64,000 bases of DNA from Uranotaenia lowii (Eukaryota > Arthropoda > Insecta > Diptera > Culicidae): positions 26,200,146 through 26,264,145 of the forward strand of contig NC_073691.1 of NCBI RefSeq assembly GCF_029784155.1. Direction: 5' to 3'. Under the pieces are notes generated by a model. That model did not search any database and had not been told where the DNA came from. It was given only the letters and a program-made list of their open reading frames with translations. The stretch's first letter is position 1; every line of letters starts with the position of its first letter. A program made the position numbers and the translations under genes. Positions 43,971 to 55,735 of this stretch are shown here, in pieces.

Positions 43971-46900
43971 TGATTTGAACGGTGATTTGAAAAACGATCC
44001 TCAACTTGACCCTCAATTTGATCCTCCAACTAGACGCTCGACTTGAACCTTGACTCGACATTCGATTTGATCCTTTATTTGATCCCTCGACTAGACTGTT
44101 GACTTGGCTGTCGACTGAACATTCATTTTGAAACTTGACTTGGCCTTCCAATTGACCCTAGGTCTGAATTCCTATTCTACGCTCGACTTCTCAACAGAAC
44201 CCTCGACTGGATCCTCGATTTGACTCTCGTCTTGACTGTTGAATCGACACTAAATGAACCTCAATATTACCCTAGAATTGACCTTTAACTTTATCTTCAA
44301 CCTAACTATCAACTTGATTCTCAGCTTGAACCCTCGAACAGATTCTCAACTCGACCCTTGACTGGATCCTCAATTTTACCATCGAATTTTGCTTGAACTC
44401 AATGCTTGATTGAACCTAGACTTGACGCTCAACTTGATCATAGACGTGACCTTCGACATAACCTCGACAAATCCCTCCAATGGACCCTGATTGGATCCTC
44501 AACTCGAAGTTCGACTTCACTCCAAATTTATCACCACGGCTTGAATATCAACTTGACTCCAGACTTGACTTTCACATTGACCCTAGACCCTAGACCCTCG
44601 AAATGGCCGTCAACCGTACCCTCGACTCGATCCTTGATCCAGATTTTTGCTTGATCTCTCAAACAAACTCATAACTTGACCCTCAGTTTGACTCTCGATT
44701 TGAGCTCCGACTCAACGCTCGACTTGAACCTTGACTTGACCCTTGACTTGACTCTTGACTTGACCCTTGACTTGACCCTCGACTTGACCCTAGACTTGAA
44801 TCTTGACTTGACCGGCGACTAGCCTTTCAATAAAACTCACATTGTAAAATTCAATTTGGTTTTTCAATGATCTCTCTACTGAATTTCGACCCGACAGAAC
44901 ATAATTCTCAACTGTTCCCTCGACTGGATCCTCAATTTGGACCTCAACATGACCTTTGATTGGAATCTCGATTCCACCCTCGTCTAGACCGACTTTAACC
45001 CTCACTTAACCCTCGTTTTTACCGCAGAATTGACCTTCGACTTAATCCTCCACTCGACCTTCAACTAGATTCTCAATTTGAACCTTGACTTGACCGTCAA
45101 CTTGATGCCTTGAACAGACTCTCAACTTGACTCTTGATTCAATTCTTGCTTAGACGCTCTCATTGTTCCTCGATTTGAACCTCGCTTTGATCAACGACTT
45201 TAGCTCCGACGAAACGCAAAAACATGAATCTCCTACTTTATTGTCGACATGAACCTCTGCTTCACTGTAGAATGGGTCATTGAACTGATCTACGACCAGA
45301 TGGACTTGAATTTCAACTTGACCCTCGACTTGATTTTTAACTGACTTTCAACTGGACGCTTGACTTGATCCTTGATCCGGACTTCGACTAGATCTATCGA
45401 ACACACTCTCAAGTGGATCCTCAACTTGATCATCGATCCAATCCCCATTTACTTGAAACTCCACTTGATCCTTAACTTGACCAGTGACTAGGCTTTCGAC
45501 TTAACCCTCATTTTTAACCTGAAGTCCGACTCGACGCACGACTTGACTCTAAACAGGACCGCAATATGACCTTCGAATAGAATCTCTGCTTCAGCATCGA
45601 CTTGACCCTCGCCTGTACCCTAGACTGGATCCTCGACTGGACCCTCGATTTGTCCCAAATTGAACCTTGACTTGACGCTCAACTTGACCCTCGACTTGAT
45701 ATCCTTGATTCTACACTAGAATTGATAGTAGACGTGATCTTCGACCCAACCTCGACTTAATCCTCCAAAGGAACCTGACTGGATCCTCGACCCGAAGTTC
45801 GACTTCACCCCAAACTTAACCCCACGACTTGATTTAAAGCTTGATTCAAGACTTGAATTTCAACTTGACCCTAGACTTGATCTTCGAAACGGTCCTTAGT
45901 CGGATCCTTGACTTGATTCTTGATACGGATTTTTAACTGGATCTCTCGAACAGACCTCAGTTCGACCATCGATTTTAGCTCCGACTCGACGCTCGACATG
46001 AATTTTTAATTGACCCTTGACTTGACCCTTGACTTGATCCTCGACTTGACCCTCTACTTGAATTTCTCGACTTAACCGAAGACTAGTGTTTCAAATTAAC
46101 TCTCGTTTTTTAAACTCAATAAGGCTTTTCAATAAACTCTCTACTGAATTTAGACTCGAATCTAGATGATTCTTAACTGTACACTCGACTGGACCTCAAC
46201 ATGACCTTTGTTTAGAATGTTGATTTCATTCTCGTCTAGACCGACATGACCCTAGACTTGACTCCTCACTTAATCCTCGTTTTTACCGCAGAATAGACAT
46301 TCGGCTTAATTCTAAACTTGACTTTCAAATTGATTCTCAACTTGAACCTAGACTTAACCCTCCCCTTGGTGCGTGAAATAGACTCTCAACTTGACCCTTG
46401 ATTTGATTATTGCTTGGACCCTCTCATTGATCCTCGATATAACCCTCGATTTAATCAACGGCTTTAGCTCCAACTAAATGAACGCTGATTTTCTAACTGA
46501 CCCCAACTTTATCCTCGAATTGACCCCCTGCTTAACCCGGACTTCAACTTGATCTCTCGAACAGACTCTCAACTTGACCGACCTCAACTAAACTCTCATT
46601 ATGAAACTCGACTTGACCTTCCAATTGAGCCTCGACCTGAAGTCTAACTTGATGCTCGACTTGACTCTTAACTGAACCCTCGATTGGATCCCCGATTTGG
46701 ACCGCCATATGACCTTCGAATAGAATGTCGACTTCAGCATCGCTTTGACCCTTGACTAGAACCTTGACTTGACCCTCGACTTGACCCTCGTCTAAGTCGA
46801 CTTAACCCTTAACTTATCTTCTCACTTGGTCCTTAATTTGACTATAGAAATTACATTTGACATGATTCTCAACTTGACTCTCAATTAAAATATGGACTTG

Positions 46901-47690
46901 ACCTTGATCTCTTGAACAGACTCTCAAAAAGACCGTTGTTAATTGTCAATGCAATTCTTAATTAAATCCTCGCGTTGACCCTCGATTTGAACATAGACTT
47001 GAGCTTTGACTCAGCGTTCGACTCTCAAATTTACTCTCGATAAGACCCTCGACTTTACCCTCGAATTGATAGTTGAATTGACCTTTGGCCTAATCTTGAA
47101 TTGATCCTTCAATTGACTGTCGACTAGAACCACGTTTTGATCATCTTCTAAACCGACTTGAAATTCAATTTGATCCTCAACCCTTTGACCCGCATAACAG
47201 ACTCTCAATTTTACTCTCGAAATGATTCAAGATTTGACCATCAACTTAAGCTTCGGCTGAACGCTCGACTTGACGCTCAACTTCAACCTCGACTTTACCC
47301 TGCAATTTACCATTGTATTGGCCTTTAACTTTATTTCGACTTAAACCTTAACATAAGGTTCACCTTCAGTTTGACCTTCGATTAGATCCTTGACTTCATC
47401 CACAAGCCCAAATCTCCAATAGGATATAAACTTCACCGTCTATGTTACCACTAATGGGCGCATGACTTATCTTTGCCCTGACTTGCAACTTGACCTTCGA
47501 TATGACCCTCGATTGGATCATCAGGTTGATCCTCAACTCGACCCTCAACTTGAATCTAAAGTTGATCCTTGATTTAATTGTACTTGCATTGACTCCTGAT
47601 TTGATGCTCGATTTGATCGTAGAGTTGACCCTCGACTTGACCCTTAACTTAATCTTCAAAAATCCCTTTACTTGACCCTAGAGTGAGGAT
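43965..47690 (+). repeat. Highly degenerate 12-bp satellite (CTTGACCCTCGA-like)
   Basis: About 3.7 kb in which words such as GACTTGACCCTCGACTTGA, CCTTGACTTGACC and CTCAACTTGACC recur with a mostly 12-bp step. The best register is at 44730-44800. Divergence is so high that copies are often recognised only by TTGACC or CTCGACTTGA. Short open frames here are by-products. Near 47415-47460 there is brief non-repeat sequence. Confidence 0.85.
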
Positions 47691-48965
47691 TTTGGGGTAA
47701 ACGACTGGGGTCTGCACTTGACTCTTTGTTTTAAATCCTTGATTTGAACCTACACTCTATCCTTAATATTTTAAGTGGTCAAAGCTGATTTTTCCTTTGG
47801 AATTTATTACCCTATATCCGTCTTCCAACAAATCGATACAAAAAATCATCACTGTAAAATTCATCAATCTCACTTCTCCATATCCTATCGCGCTTTGTTG
47901 ACGTACTCAATAATATTCCGGGAATAATCCTTCAAAACCGCTCCGATCCCAAATTAAATTTTCCAATAATTGCTGAAAACGACCTGTTGAACGGCGGGCA
48001 AGCACTCGAGATTCGATTTTCCATTTGATGAAGTAGGAAATTAAATCACGCCATTCTTTAACCTAGAGCTTTTTGGAACAGAAAGCTTCCAGGCACCAAA
48101 ATAGTAACGACAAAAATGATCCAGCTGAAGCATGTAAATTCAATCAGTGGTTCCGGTCGTCATATTTGGTTGGCGCTCAGTCATACGTGCCTCCAAACAC
48201 CTGTCCTCATTTTGGGAGGTTTGGAAAAGTTGGGAAGGAGAGGAAAAGTGATATATTTCCCATCCTCTTTTTTCCCGACTTTCCCGACTAACAAATATTT
48301 ACACTGGGACTGAAGCTAGTAAATAGTAGGAAACCAAACAGAGCGGGGGAAACGGAAAATAATTGAACCGTATTCGATTTGCCCGGTGCAAACACGAATC
48401 GGGTCACGTTTCGTGGTAATGAATTTTTCCGAACTCGTGATCCCGGTTCGCTTATCATTGGAATTAGTTTCGTTTCCCCGTGCGATTGGCCACATTCGAA
48501 GTTCTACAGCAAATTGCTTCCAAAATGTTTACGATTGCTTAGAAGTATTGGTCTTTTGAAAACTTATCACCTTCTGCAAAACGGAATTATGACAGACGGT
48601 CCCTTTTGTAGGGAAACTAGCAAAATTTATGTACCCAATTGTGTTTCGAGGAAAACCGAGATGCTGCTTGTGGGTTGGAAACTTTTGTCCCTAGAATTAT
48701 TAGTTCGGTTTGAATGGAACAGAAGAAGGGACACAAGGTAATAATTTAATATAGTTGGGATCGCACAAAACTTCAACCGAACGACGACGACGGTCGTCGG
48801 CCAGGTCGGTTCCGGGATGAAGCAAGGATGAAACAATTTAATATTTCCTTCCGGATTCCCAGTAGGCAGATTTATTCACCACTGACTCTGGGACGGTGGA
48901 ATGTGTGCCAAAGTGGTCGTTTACCAGTTGATGGAAATGTGCGGAGTTGAGTACACTGACGTAGG
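47691..48965. other. Mixed-composition spacer, no gene supported
   Basis: Balanced composition with several short overlapping frames (48073-48313, 48379-48741), but no domain, homology or splice structure that I recognise. Confidence 0.4.
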
Positions 48966-49037
48966 TACATAACTCATGAACTGTTGGAAGAGAGACGGCC
49001 CATTTTGTAGTCCAAATGGAATGCTTAAGAATTTGTA
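48966..49037 (-). pseudogene. Ty3/gypsy-like RT motif relic
   Basis: The minus strand reads YKFLSIPFGLQNGPSLFQQF then MSYV, 24 codons without a stop. It matches the block before the YxDD box of Ty3/gypsy reverse transcriptases (Y-x-F-L-x-x-P-F-G-L-x-N-A-P-x-x-F-Q-x-x-M). Its upstream flank is shared with the next relic. Confidence 0.65.
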
Positions 49038-49228
49038 ATGTTAATAAATTAGTTGAAATTGTTTTTTTTTAATTTTTTCTTCTGTGACTACATTTAAGTT
49101 TCTTTTAAAATTAAGTTTTCAACACTATTTCATCGTCTTTAAGAATTAATAAAAGTGTCATTCGGTTTTGTAATCTTCCAATGTTTTGCTAACGTTCGAT
49201 GGCTTGAAATTTAAATAAAACGAATGTA

Positions 49229-49273
49229 ATATGGAACCTTTTTCAGGCCGAATGGTATGCGTAGAAATTTGTA
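49229..49273 (-). pseudogene. Ty3/gypsy-like RT motif relic, sister of the previous one
   Basis: The minus strand reads YKFLRIPFGLKKVPY. About 50 bp around it parallels the relic at 48966-49037 (ATTTGTAATGT then AACAAAT/AATAAAT then CAGATGAA/TAGTTGAA on the plus strand), so the two derive from related copies. Confidence 0.6.
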
Positions 49274-49381
49274 ATGTCAACAAATCAGATGAATCTAAAT
49301 AGAACGCTTTAAATAAATCCATAGCTTTACTTGCATTTAGAAACGGTAAAAACCATTTTTTTATTACTTTAAGAACTTCTA

Positions 49382-49432
49382 AAAATACCGTTTGGGTTGA
49401 AAAAAGCTCCAACTTTTCTTCAACGTTTAATG
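49382..49432 (+). pseudogene. Ty3/gypsy-like RT motif relic, opposite strand
   Basis: The plus strand reads KIPFGLKKAPTFLQRLM then runs into a stop. Same RT block as its neighbours but on the other strand, about 110 bp away from the minus-strand relic. Confidence 0.6.
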
Positions 49433-49439
49433 ATTTGAT

Positions 49440-50225
49440 AAAGAAAAAAAATCTGGTTTCTTGACAGGAGTCTGTATGTAACCGAAGTTTCAACCCCTTC
49501 AAGCTGCACATATCCCACATATATTTCTTGTTCCGGAAAGCGGTAACAGATGAAAACCCCAGCACCATACCAACTGCTGCCACGGGTGCGCTATAAAATT
49601 GCTGTTGATTACAAGTTTTAATTACTAGCGCACCGTCAAAGGGAGTTCTCCCCAGACAGAAAGCACCCTTGCATTGGAACAACTGAATGGAAAAGCAAAA
49701 GTTAGAAAGAAAAAAACGGTTTCACATCCGGAGTGGAAAACAGGACTGCCACTGACTGGCACGTGCACCATCTTGTGCTTGCTGAAGGAGAACTACACAG
49801 GTGCCCTCAACCATTGAAATTCACCGGTATGGTACCTGTCAATTAGAAGCTCGCTCCACGGGGAAGGTGTTTCCGATTGTTTTTTTTTCTTGATTCAGTT
49901 AACATCCGTAAAGTACTTCTTCTGGGAGAGAAACTTGGGATGGAAGCTTCCGATACAGTGAAAAATGTTCGAAGTATAAATGGCTGTTCTTTGTTGGAAT
50001 GAAAAAAACTGTTGAGATGTAAACAATTTAACACTATCAGTGGGAAGATAATCTTTTCAATATAAACAATAACGAGTAAGCAAAGGGTGATGGTTAGTTT
50101 ATCGAGAGGTATCCCTGTTGGATTTGCTATTGAATATTGTTGAATGATGAAAAAGAACATCCAAGGACATTCCATGAAGTTGACAAGCTTAATCGACAAG
50201 TTAAAATGATAAGTTGAGTTGAATC
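49440..50225. other. Spacer, no gene seen
   Basis: No recognised domain on either strand. Minus-strand frames at 49158-49682 and 49843-50199 are open but resemble nothing I know apart from the RT relic. Confidence 0.4.
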
Positions 50226-51510
50226 TTTGAGTTTACTAGTAAAATTAACTAGTTAAGTCGACAATTAATGTGAACTCGAGTCGATTCGTAAAGTAGACTA
50301 GTCAAGTCGACTAGTCAAGTCGACTAGTCAAATCAACTAGTCAAATCAACTAGTCAAATCAACTAGTCAAATCAACTAGTCAAATCAACTAGTCAAGCCA
50401 AAGAGTCGAATCAGCTGGCCTATCTTACTAGTCAAGTCGACTTGCCAATTCGACAAGTAAAGTCAGCTAGGCAAGTCGGCTACGAAGTCGACTTGTCAAG
50501 TCGACTAGTCAAGTCGACTAGTCAAGTCGACTAGTAAAGTCGACTAGTAAAGTCGACTAGTAAAGTCGACTAGTAAAGTCGACTAGTAAAGTCGACTAGT
50601 AAAGTCGACTAGTAAAGTCGACTAGTCAAGTCGACTAGTCAAGTCGACCAGTCAAGTCGACTAGTCAAGTCGACTAGTCAAGTCGACTAGTCAAGTCGAC
50701 TAGTCAAGTTGACTAGTCGTGTCAACTAGTCAAGTCGACTAGTCAAGTCGACTAGTCAAGTTGACTAGTCAAGTCGACTAGTCAAGTCGACTATTCAAGT
50801 TGACTGGTCAAGTCAACTAGTCAAGTCGACTAGTCAAGTCGACTAGTCAAGTCGACTAGTCAAGTCGACTAGTCAAGTCGACTAGTCAAGTCGACTAGTC
50901 AAGTCGACTAGTCAAGTTAACTAGTCAAGTCGACTAGTCAAGTCGACAAATCAAGTCGAAGAGTTGAGTCAGCTGGTCTATTTTACTACTCGAATCGACT
51001 TGCCAATTCGACAAGTCAAATCAGCTACGCAAATCGGCTACGCAATCGGCTACGCAAGTCGACTAAGAAAGTAGACTAATAAAGTTGACTAGACGAGTCG
51101 ACTAGACAAGTCGATTAGGTAAGTCGATTAGTCAAGTCGGCTGGTCAAGTCAACAAGTCAAGTCGACAAGTCAGGTCGAATAGTCAAATCGACTAGTCTA
51201 GTCAGCTAGTGTATTTTACTAGTCAAGTCTACTTGCTAATTCTATAAGTCAAATCAGCTAGGCAAGTCGGCTAGTTAAGTCGACAAGTAATGTCGACTAT
51301 AAGAGTTGACTAGTGAAGTATAGTGATGAAGTAGACTAGTCAAATCGACTAATAGACTAGTCAAGTCAAGTAGTCAAGTCGACCAGCTAAGTCGACTAGT
51401 CAAATCGACTAGTCAAGTCAACGAGTCAAGTCGACTAGTCAAGACAACTAGTCAAGTTGACTAGTCAAGTTGACTAGTCAAGTCGACTAGTCGAGTCGAC
51501 TAGTAAAGTA
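50225..51510 (-). repeat. 13-bp satellite in inverted orientation, first part
   Basis: The same satellite read as GACTAGTCAAGTC, the reverse complement of the arrays at 35.65-39.35 and 41.54-41.93 kb. Local sub-arrays of one variant occur: AACTAGTCAAATC (about five copies near 50335-50395) and GACTAGTAAAGTC (about eight copies near 50528-50620). At 50960-51360 the array is strongly degenerate. Confidence 0.93.
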
Positions 51511-51760
51511 AAGGCCGCCGGTCGTGGCCTAGAGGATAGCGTTCCAGTCTTCTAAGCCAGAGTCCATGAGATCGAATCCCGATCACGGCACATATATGTA
51601 CTCTTCCTGTGGTCTGGTGGTTTTAGCATTTGTGAGATGCTAGCCATAATATCCTTGAAAGATGTACGCCTTAGAGTTAAGTAAATTAGATCTCTTCAAA
51701 GAAACATGAAGTTTCACTGAGATCCTATATGTGTGTGTTCGTTTTTTTTTTTTAATAAAA
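51511..51760 (+). mobile_element. tRNA-derived SINE inside the 13-bp satellite
   Basis: A roughly 250-bp insertion with a tRNA-like head. Box A TGGCCTAGAGG (51525-51535) and box B GATCGAATC (51570-51578) match the polymerase III internal promoter consensus, and the 5' GCCGGTCGTG pairs in part with CGATCACGGC as an acceptor-stem remnant. A tRNA-unrelated body follows and it ends in a T-run and AATAAAA. The array resumes at GTCGACTAG. A possible short target duplication (TAAAGT/AAAAGT) flanks it. It is transcribed by polymerase III if active and depends on a LINE enzyme for movement. Confidence 0.85.
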
Positions 51761-52290
51761 AGTCGACTAGTCAAGTCGACTAGTCAAGTCGACTAGTCAA
51801 GTCGACTAGTCAAGTCGACTAGTCAAGTCGACTAGTCAAGTCGACTAGTCAAGTCGACTAGTCAAGTCGACTAGTCAAGTTGACTGGTCAAGTCGACTAG
51901 TCAAGTCGACTAGTCAAGTCAACTAGTCAAGTCGACTAGTCAAGTCGACTAGTCAAGTCGACTAGTTAAGTCGACTAGTCAAGTTGCCTAGTCAAAAATC
52001 TAAAAATCAAGTCATCTAGGCAAGTCGGTTCGGTTAGTCGACAAGTCAAGTAGGCTAGTCAAGTCAATGAGTCAATTCGACTAGTCAAGTCAACGAGCCA
52101 ATTTGACTAGGTAAGTTGACTTGGTAAGTCGAATAGGCAAGTCGACTAGGCAAGTCGACTAGGCTAGTTGATTAGGAAAGTCGACTAGGCAAATCAACAG
52201 TCAATTCGACTAGTCGACACAGATTGTCGAGTTAACTAGTCAAGTCAATTAATCAAGTCAAGTCGATTAGTCAGGTTTACTAGTCAAGTT
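51761..52290 (-). repeat. 13-bp satellite in inverted orientation, second part
   Basis: Continuation of the GACTAGTCAAGTC array after the SINE: homogeneous to about 51990, then decaying to 52290 with variants such as GACTAGGCAAGTC. Confidence 0.92.
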
Positions 52291-52324
52291 CCAGATTGGC
52301 TGAATAAAGGTTTATTCAAGGAAT

Positions 52325-52387
52325 CCAAATGATGAACAAGATCAGCAAACATTTCTTTACTTATTTGAAAGTTAGCCGGAGCATCAA
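52325..52387 (-). pseudogene. Weak Ty3/gypsy-like RT relic
   Basis: The minus strand reads FDAPANFQISKEMFADLVHH, comparable to the N-A-P-A-x-F-Q-x-x-M part of the RT block; the preceding P-F-G-L is not intact. Weak alone, but it lies about 210 bp from a clear relic on the other strand. Confidence 0.35.
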
Positions 52388-52594
52388 ACTGAATCAACAA
52401 TTTCCGGAAATGCTGGAAGAATGTAAATTTTCCGAATCTTCTTGAATGTTTGTTTTCGAAGTTCCAAACTCGCTGAATAAAGGTTCCCTCGCAAGAAATT
52501 CTACCCAATTTGTGATTAACACAGACATCAGTCTTCATTGGTCAGTTAGCTTGAAAAATTGCCGGAGCTTTGAGCGAAAACCAAAAGTGTCAAG

Positions 52595-52657
52595 TATGAA
52601 TTCGAGCAATTACCTTTCGGTTCAAGAAATGCTCCATCGTTATTTCAACGTAAAATG
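52595..52657 (+). pseudogene. Ty3/gypsy-like RT motif relic
   Basis: The plus strand reads YEFEQLPFGSRNAPSLFQRK then M, 21 codons of the Ty3/gypsy RT block. The reading frame around it has stops and shows no other RT blocks. Confidence 0.65.
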
Positions 52658-52744
52658 CAAACAAATTTGCCGAGTTATTCCGAGCAAAGTCATGATTCGC
52701 GAAGTCTGCATCCTCAAAATTTCTGTTTCTGTGAATTCATAGTG

Positions 52745-54230
52745 TTTTATCAGCTCCTGTTATGAGTTAAGCTGGATTATTTCAAACTCCTTCCAAACAA
52801 ACAAACAATATTTGTAATAGAACCCACTAATCAAAACAAATTCACAATCGTGCCCGGAAGCCATTAACAAAAATCCATCAATCGCATTTCCAAAACCAAA
52901 CATCGAACGTGTGTTTGTGTGGGCGCAAAAACAAACAACCCATTCGCTCTGCTGAGAGAGGGTGAGACTCCATTCGAAAAATTTCCGCTGCGTGCTGATT
53001 TGATTCGCAATGGGTCTAATGAAGCAATTTCAAACCGGAAATGCAACCGGAATTCAATTTTCCTCGAAAAATTGAACTCACCCAAGTACGCATACACTCG
53101 TCAAGCAGAGCCAATTTTGGTCCCAATCCGTTCCAGGATATTAATCCTGGGGGATTGAAAGATTCCGATCGAAAACGTGTGTGTGCGACGACTTTGACAT
53201 TGGTTCGAAAAGAACCAAAATGGGTGTGCTTATTGAAATTCCAGCCCCAATCCGGGGTCCCGACGATGCTCCTTAATTGAAACATTTACTGCTACTACAT
53301 GCCCAGAACATCAAGCCAAATAGGGCTCCAATTAGAGCTACCAAATTCTAACGAGGGGTGGGCTTAAAAATAGCCATAATTAGCAACAACAAACCACCCA
53401 CAAGTATTCACTTGTATTCCGCTGCTCCTAGGTTTAGCAAAAGCTAATTTTCTGAATCCCTTACGGGGAAAAACCACGACCACTCTCAACCACTACTCTC
53501 CAGTTTCCCCGAAAGTGGCAGCAGTTCCAATTGCCCAATAAAACTAAATTGAGAATACTTAGCCGGGAAATTAACCAGAATGAAGCGCAACCAATTTTGC
53601 ACTCGAATGCAACAGGAATTCTGATTTTCCGACTTTAATTTTAAACTGTATGCTTGGCGGAAACGAACGGCGAAAAAAATTATTTTAACTCTGAAATCTG
53701 AAATCTGAAATCTGAATCAGAAATCTGAAGTTAATCAAGCTTAATTTTCTACTCTTTCTATTGTTGTCTCAAGTGGTTGGCTAACTACAGGCGTTTTTAA
53801 TCTCATACGAAAAATATTAGTACTCTTAATATTTTATTTCGAAAATAAAGCATTCAAAAGGACAATTAACGCAATTTTCTTTTCGAATGACAGCTCTTCA
53901 AATAACCTGTCGCTTCTAATTTGTTTAAAATCTGTCAACAATGAGCAATGGCGATAATGGAAATGCATTGACGAGGCGGCAAATTAAAGTTAGGATTTTG
54001 CTTCCTGTCCAAATACCCAACTAGTTGACTTTGTCATCGTCCTCGTTTGCTCTTCAATTCAGAGTTTGTAATAAATCAGCAAATCATCCGGCGTTCCGAG
54101 TCAGAGCGTCGAGTGGTTGAAGGCAAGTGGAGGGTCCTTTTACTATCCGGAAGAGAAGAAAGTAGAGGGAAAAACTAATATAACTGATGGTGGGGACAAA
54201 TCTTTAGCAGCAGTCCTGCCGTAGGCAGTC
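52745..54230. other. Upstream region of the receptor-like gene, no other gene seen
   Basis: Composition is more balanced toward 54 kb. CTGAAATCTGAAATCTGAA (about 53692-53725) is a small 8-bp repeat. A promoter for the gene at 54232 must lie here, but I cannot point to a specific core element. Confidence 0.4.
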
Positions 54231-54231
54231 A

Positions 54232-55048
54232 ATGGAGAACATACTTCAGCGCTCGAGAGCCGTCGTCGTTTTTTTTCACTTCCTTTTTCTCATTCAATAT
54301 TCAAAGGCGCTGACAGGACGGACGATGATGACGACAAAATCGTTCCCCCTGCTCCTCCTGCTTCTGATTCGTCTGTTATTGCGAATTTCTAGCGATGAAG
54401 CCCCGCACATGGCGACCGTCACACTCGCCCTGCACTGTCTGGAGTACATCTACGAGCGGAACATTCAACCGGGTGAGGTGACGTACATTCTAAGGAACGA
54501 CACCCTCCTCGATGACGGATTCTACCGGCTGGCCAATGCCCGGGGCAGTTTGCTGATTGGCAATGTGAAAAGTTCAGAACCGGGAAAGCCGTCAACGGAA
54601 AAGTTTCTGCACAGATTCGACCAAATCTCGAACTACGTGCTGGTGTTCCGAACCACGGTCCGGCTCCAGCAGCAGCTGGCCTTTGTGGCCGAATCGCCGG
54701 CCTACAACTCCCGGGTCTTCTTCATTCTAGTCATGCTGGACGATGACGAAAACTTTGATCCGGATCCGCCGAGGGATTGTTTTTGTGCCGATTGTTGTGC
54801 CCGAGAAAGTTCCAAATTGGCCGCCGTCTTCCGGCTTCTCTGGCAGTTCTATATTCATAACTTTCTTCTGATTCACTGCCCCGAATCGGAACCGCACCAT
54901 TGTCCCATCTACACCTGGTTCCCCTACGGGCGCTACTCGTCCTGTACCGAAAATTTCTTCAACTACGAACGAATTGATAGGTGCTCCCGGGGGAGAAATT
55001 TTCCCCCTCTCCTCGTGGAATATCTCAATGGACCCCTCGAAGAGTACG
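54232..55048 (+). CDS. Probable divergent ionotropic receptor, first coding exon
   Basis: 272 codons plus one base, ending at a consensus donor (TACG then GTAAGT, 55049). Hydrophobic stretches at residues 11-22 and 38-50 come before the ectodomain. Starting at Met32 or Met33 (54325 or 54328) instead of Met1 would leave one standard signal peptide, so the start is uncertain. The ectodomain has LHCLEYIYER (about 67-76), RVFFILVMLDDDENF, FRLLWQFYIHNFLLIH (about 200-215), then IYTWFPYGRYSSC (226-238) and ERIDRC (246-251). The WFPYG-then-C spacing and the following I-D-x-C-x-x-G resemble the region between the N-terminal and ligand-binding parts of insect ionotropic receptors, chemosensory relatives of glutamate receptors. 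The ligand-binding and channel exons were not found downstream, so the intron exceeds about 8.9 kb or the gene is incomplete. Confidence 0.6.
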
Positions 55049-55735
55049 GTAAGTTTGTCCCTGACGCAAACTTCGTTCAATGAATAACGATCGATCGCAT
55101 TAAAAGAAAACATAAGCCCTGGCGCACTTTGATTAACAATTTGTTTCTGAAAACAAGAAATACTTTTTTGAACTTTTGTTTTAGATCTTACAAAAATTTC
55201 CTGAAGGTCTCAGAAAAGCGCCTCTAGTTATACAACAGATACACTGATTCTAAAGCGTAATTAAAAAGCCATTAAAAAAGCAATTAAAAATTTTGAACAA
55301 TAATTTTCTGTTCGGTTTCGTTAAGCATTTGTATATATTTTTTTAATTACCAAAAAAAGATTGCAATTATTCTCCAATTCAAGTACGATCAGGGTCTCAA
55401 AAGTGTCCAATCTGTTACATAAAATCGGGTGTCTTGCGTAAAACGTGTGTTTTAATTTTTAAGTTGAGGCACACGAGTTTTTATTTGATGAAAAAAGAAA
55501 TGGTGAAAAAATGAATTTTCACAAAAGCATCGAAGTGTGACTCATGTCGCAATTTAAGTTTCCATATATTGGAAATTATTGAGTGATTATCAAAAGTGTA
55601 TTTAAAAAATATGGTTAATGTGAGCAATTATAGGATTAAAAGCTAGCTGATGGGATCAAAATTGTTTGTAGCTTGCTGACTGCACGTTGAGAAGGCAGTA
55701 TTTCAAAAAAAAAAAAAAAAAATTAAAAACAGCCG
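55049..55735. other. Intron or downstream spacer, nothing recognised
   Basis: AT-rich without domains. A run of A lies at about 55707-55723. Confidence 0.4.

Noticed and set aside
48379..48741. 120-codon plus-strand frame
   Set aside because: No recognisable domain or splice structure; length is compatible with chance in balanced-composition DNA.
49158..49682. 174-codon minus-strand frame
   Set aside because: No recognisable protein. It overlaps RT relics that are read in other frames or on the other strand, so it is unlikely to be a real gene.
51511..51586. Functional tRNA gene
   Set aside because: The cloverleaf is imperfect, the A and B boxes sit in a 250-bp element with a 3' tail inside a satellite, and mature-tRNA pairing is incomplete. 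A tRNA-derived SINE explains it better.
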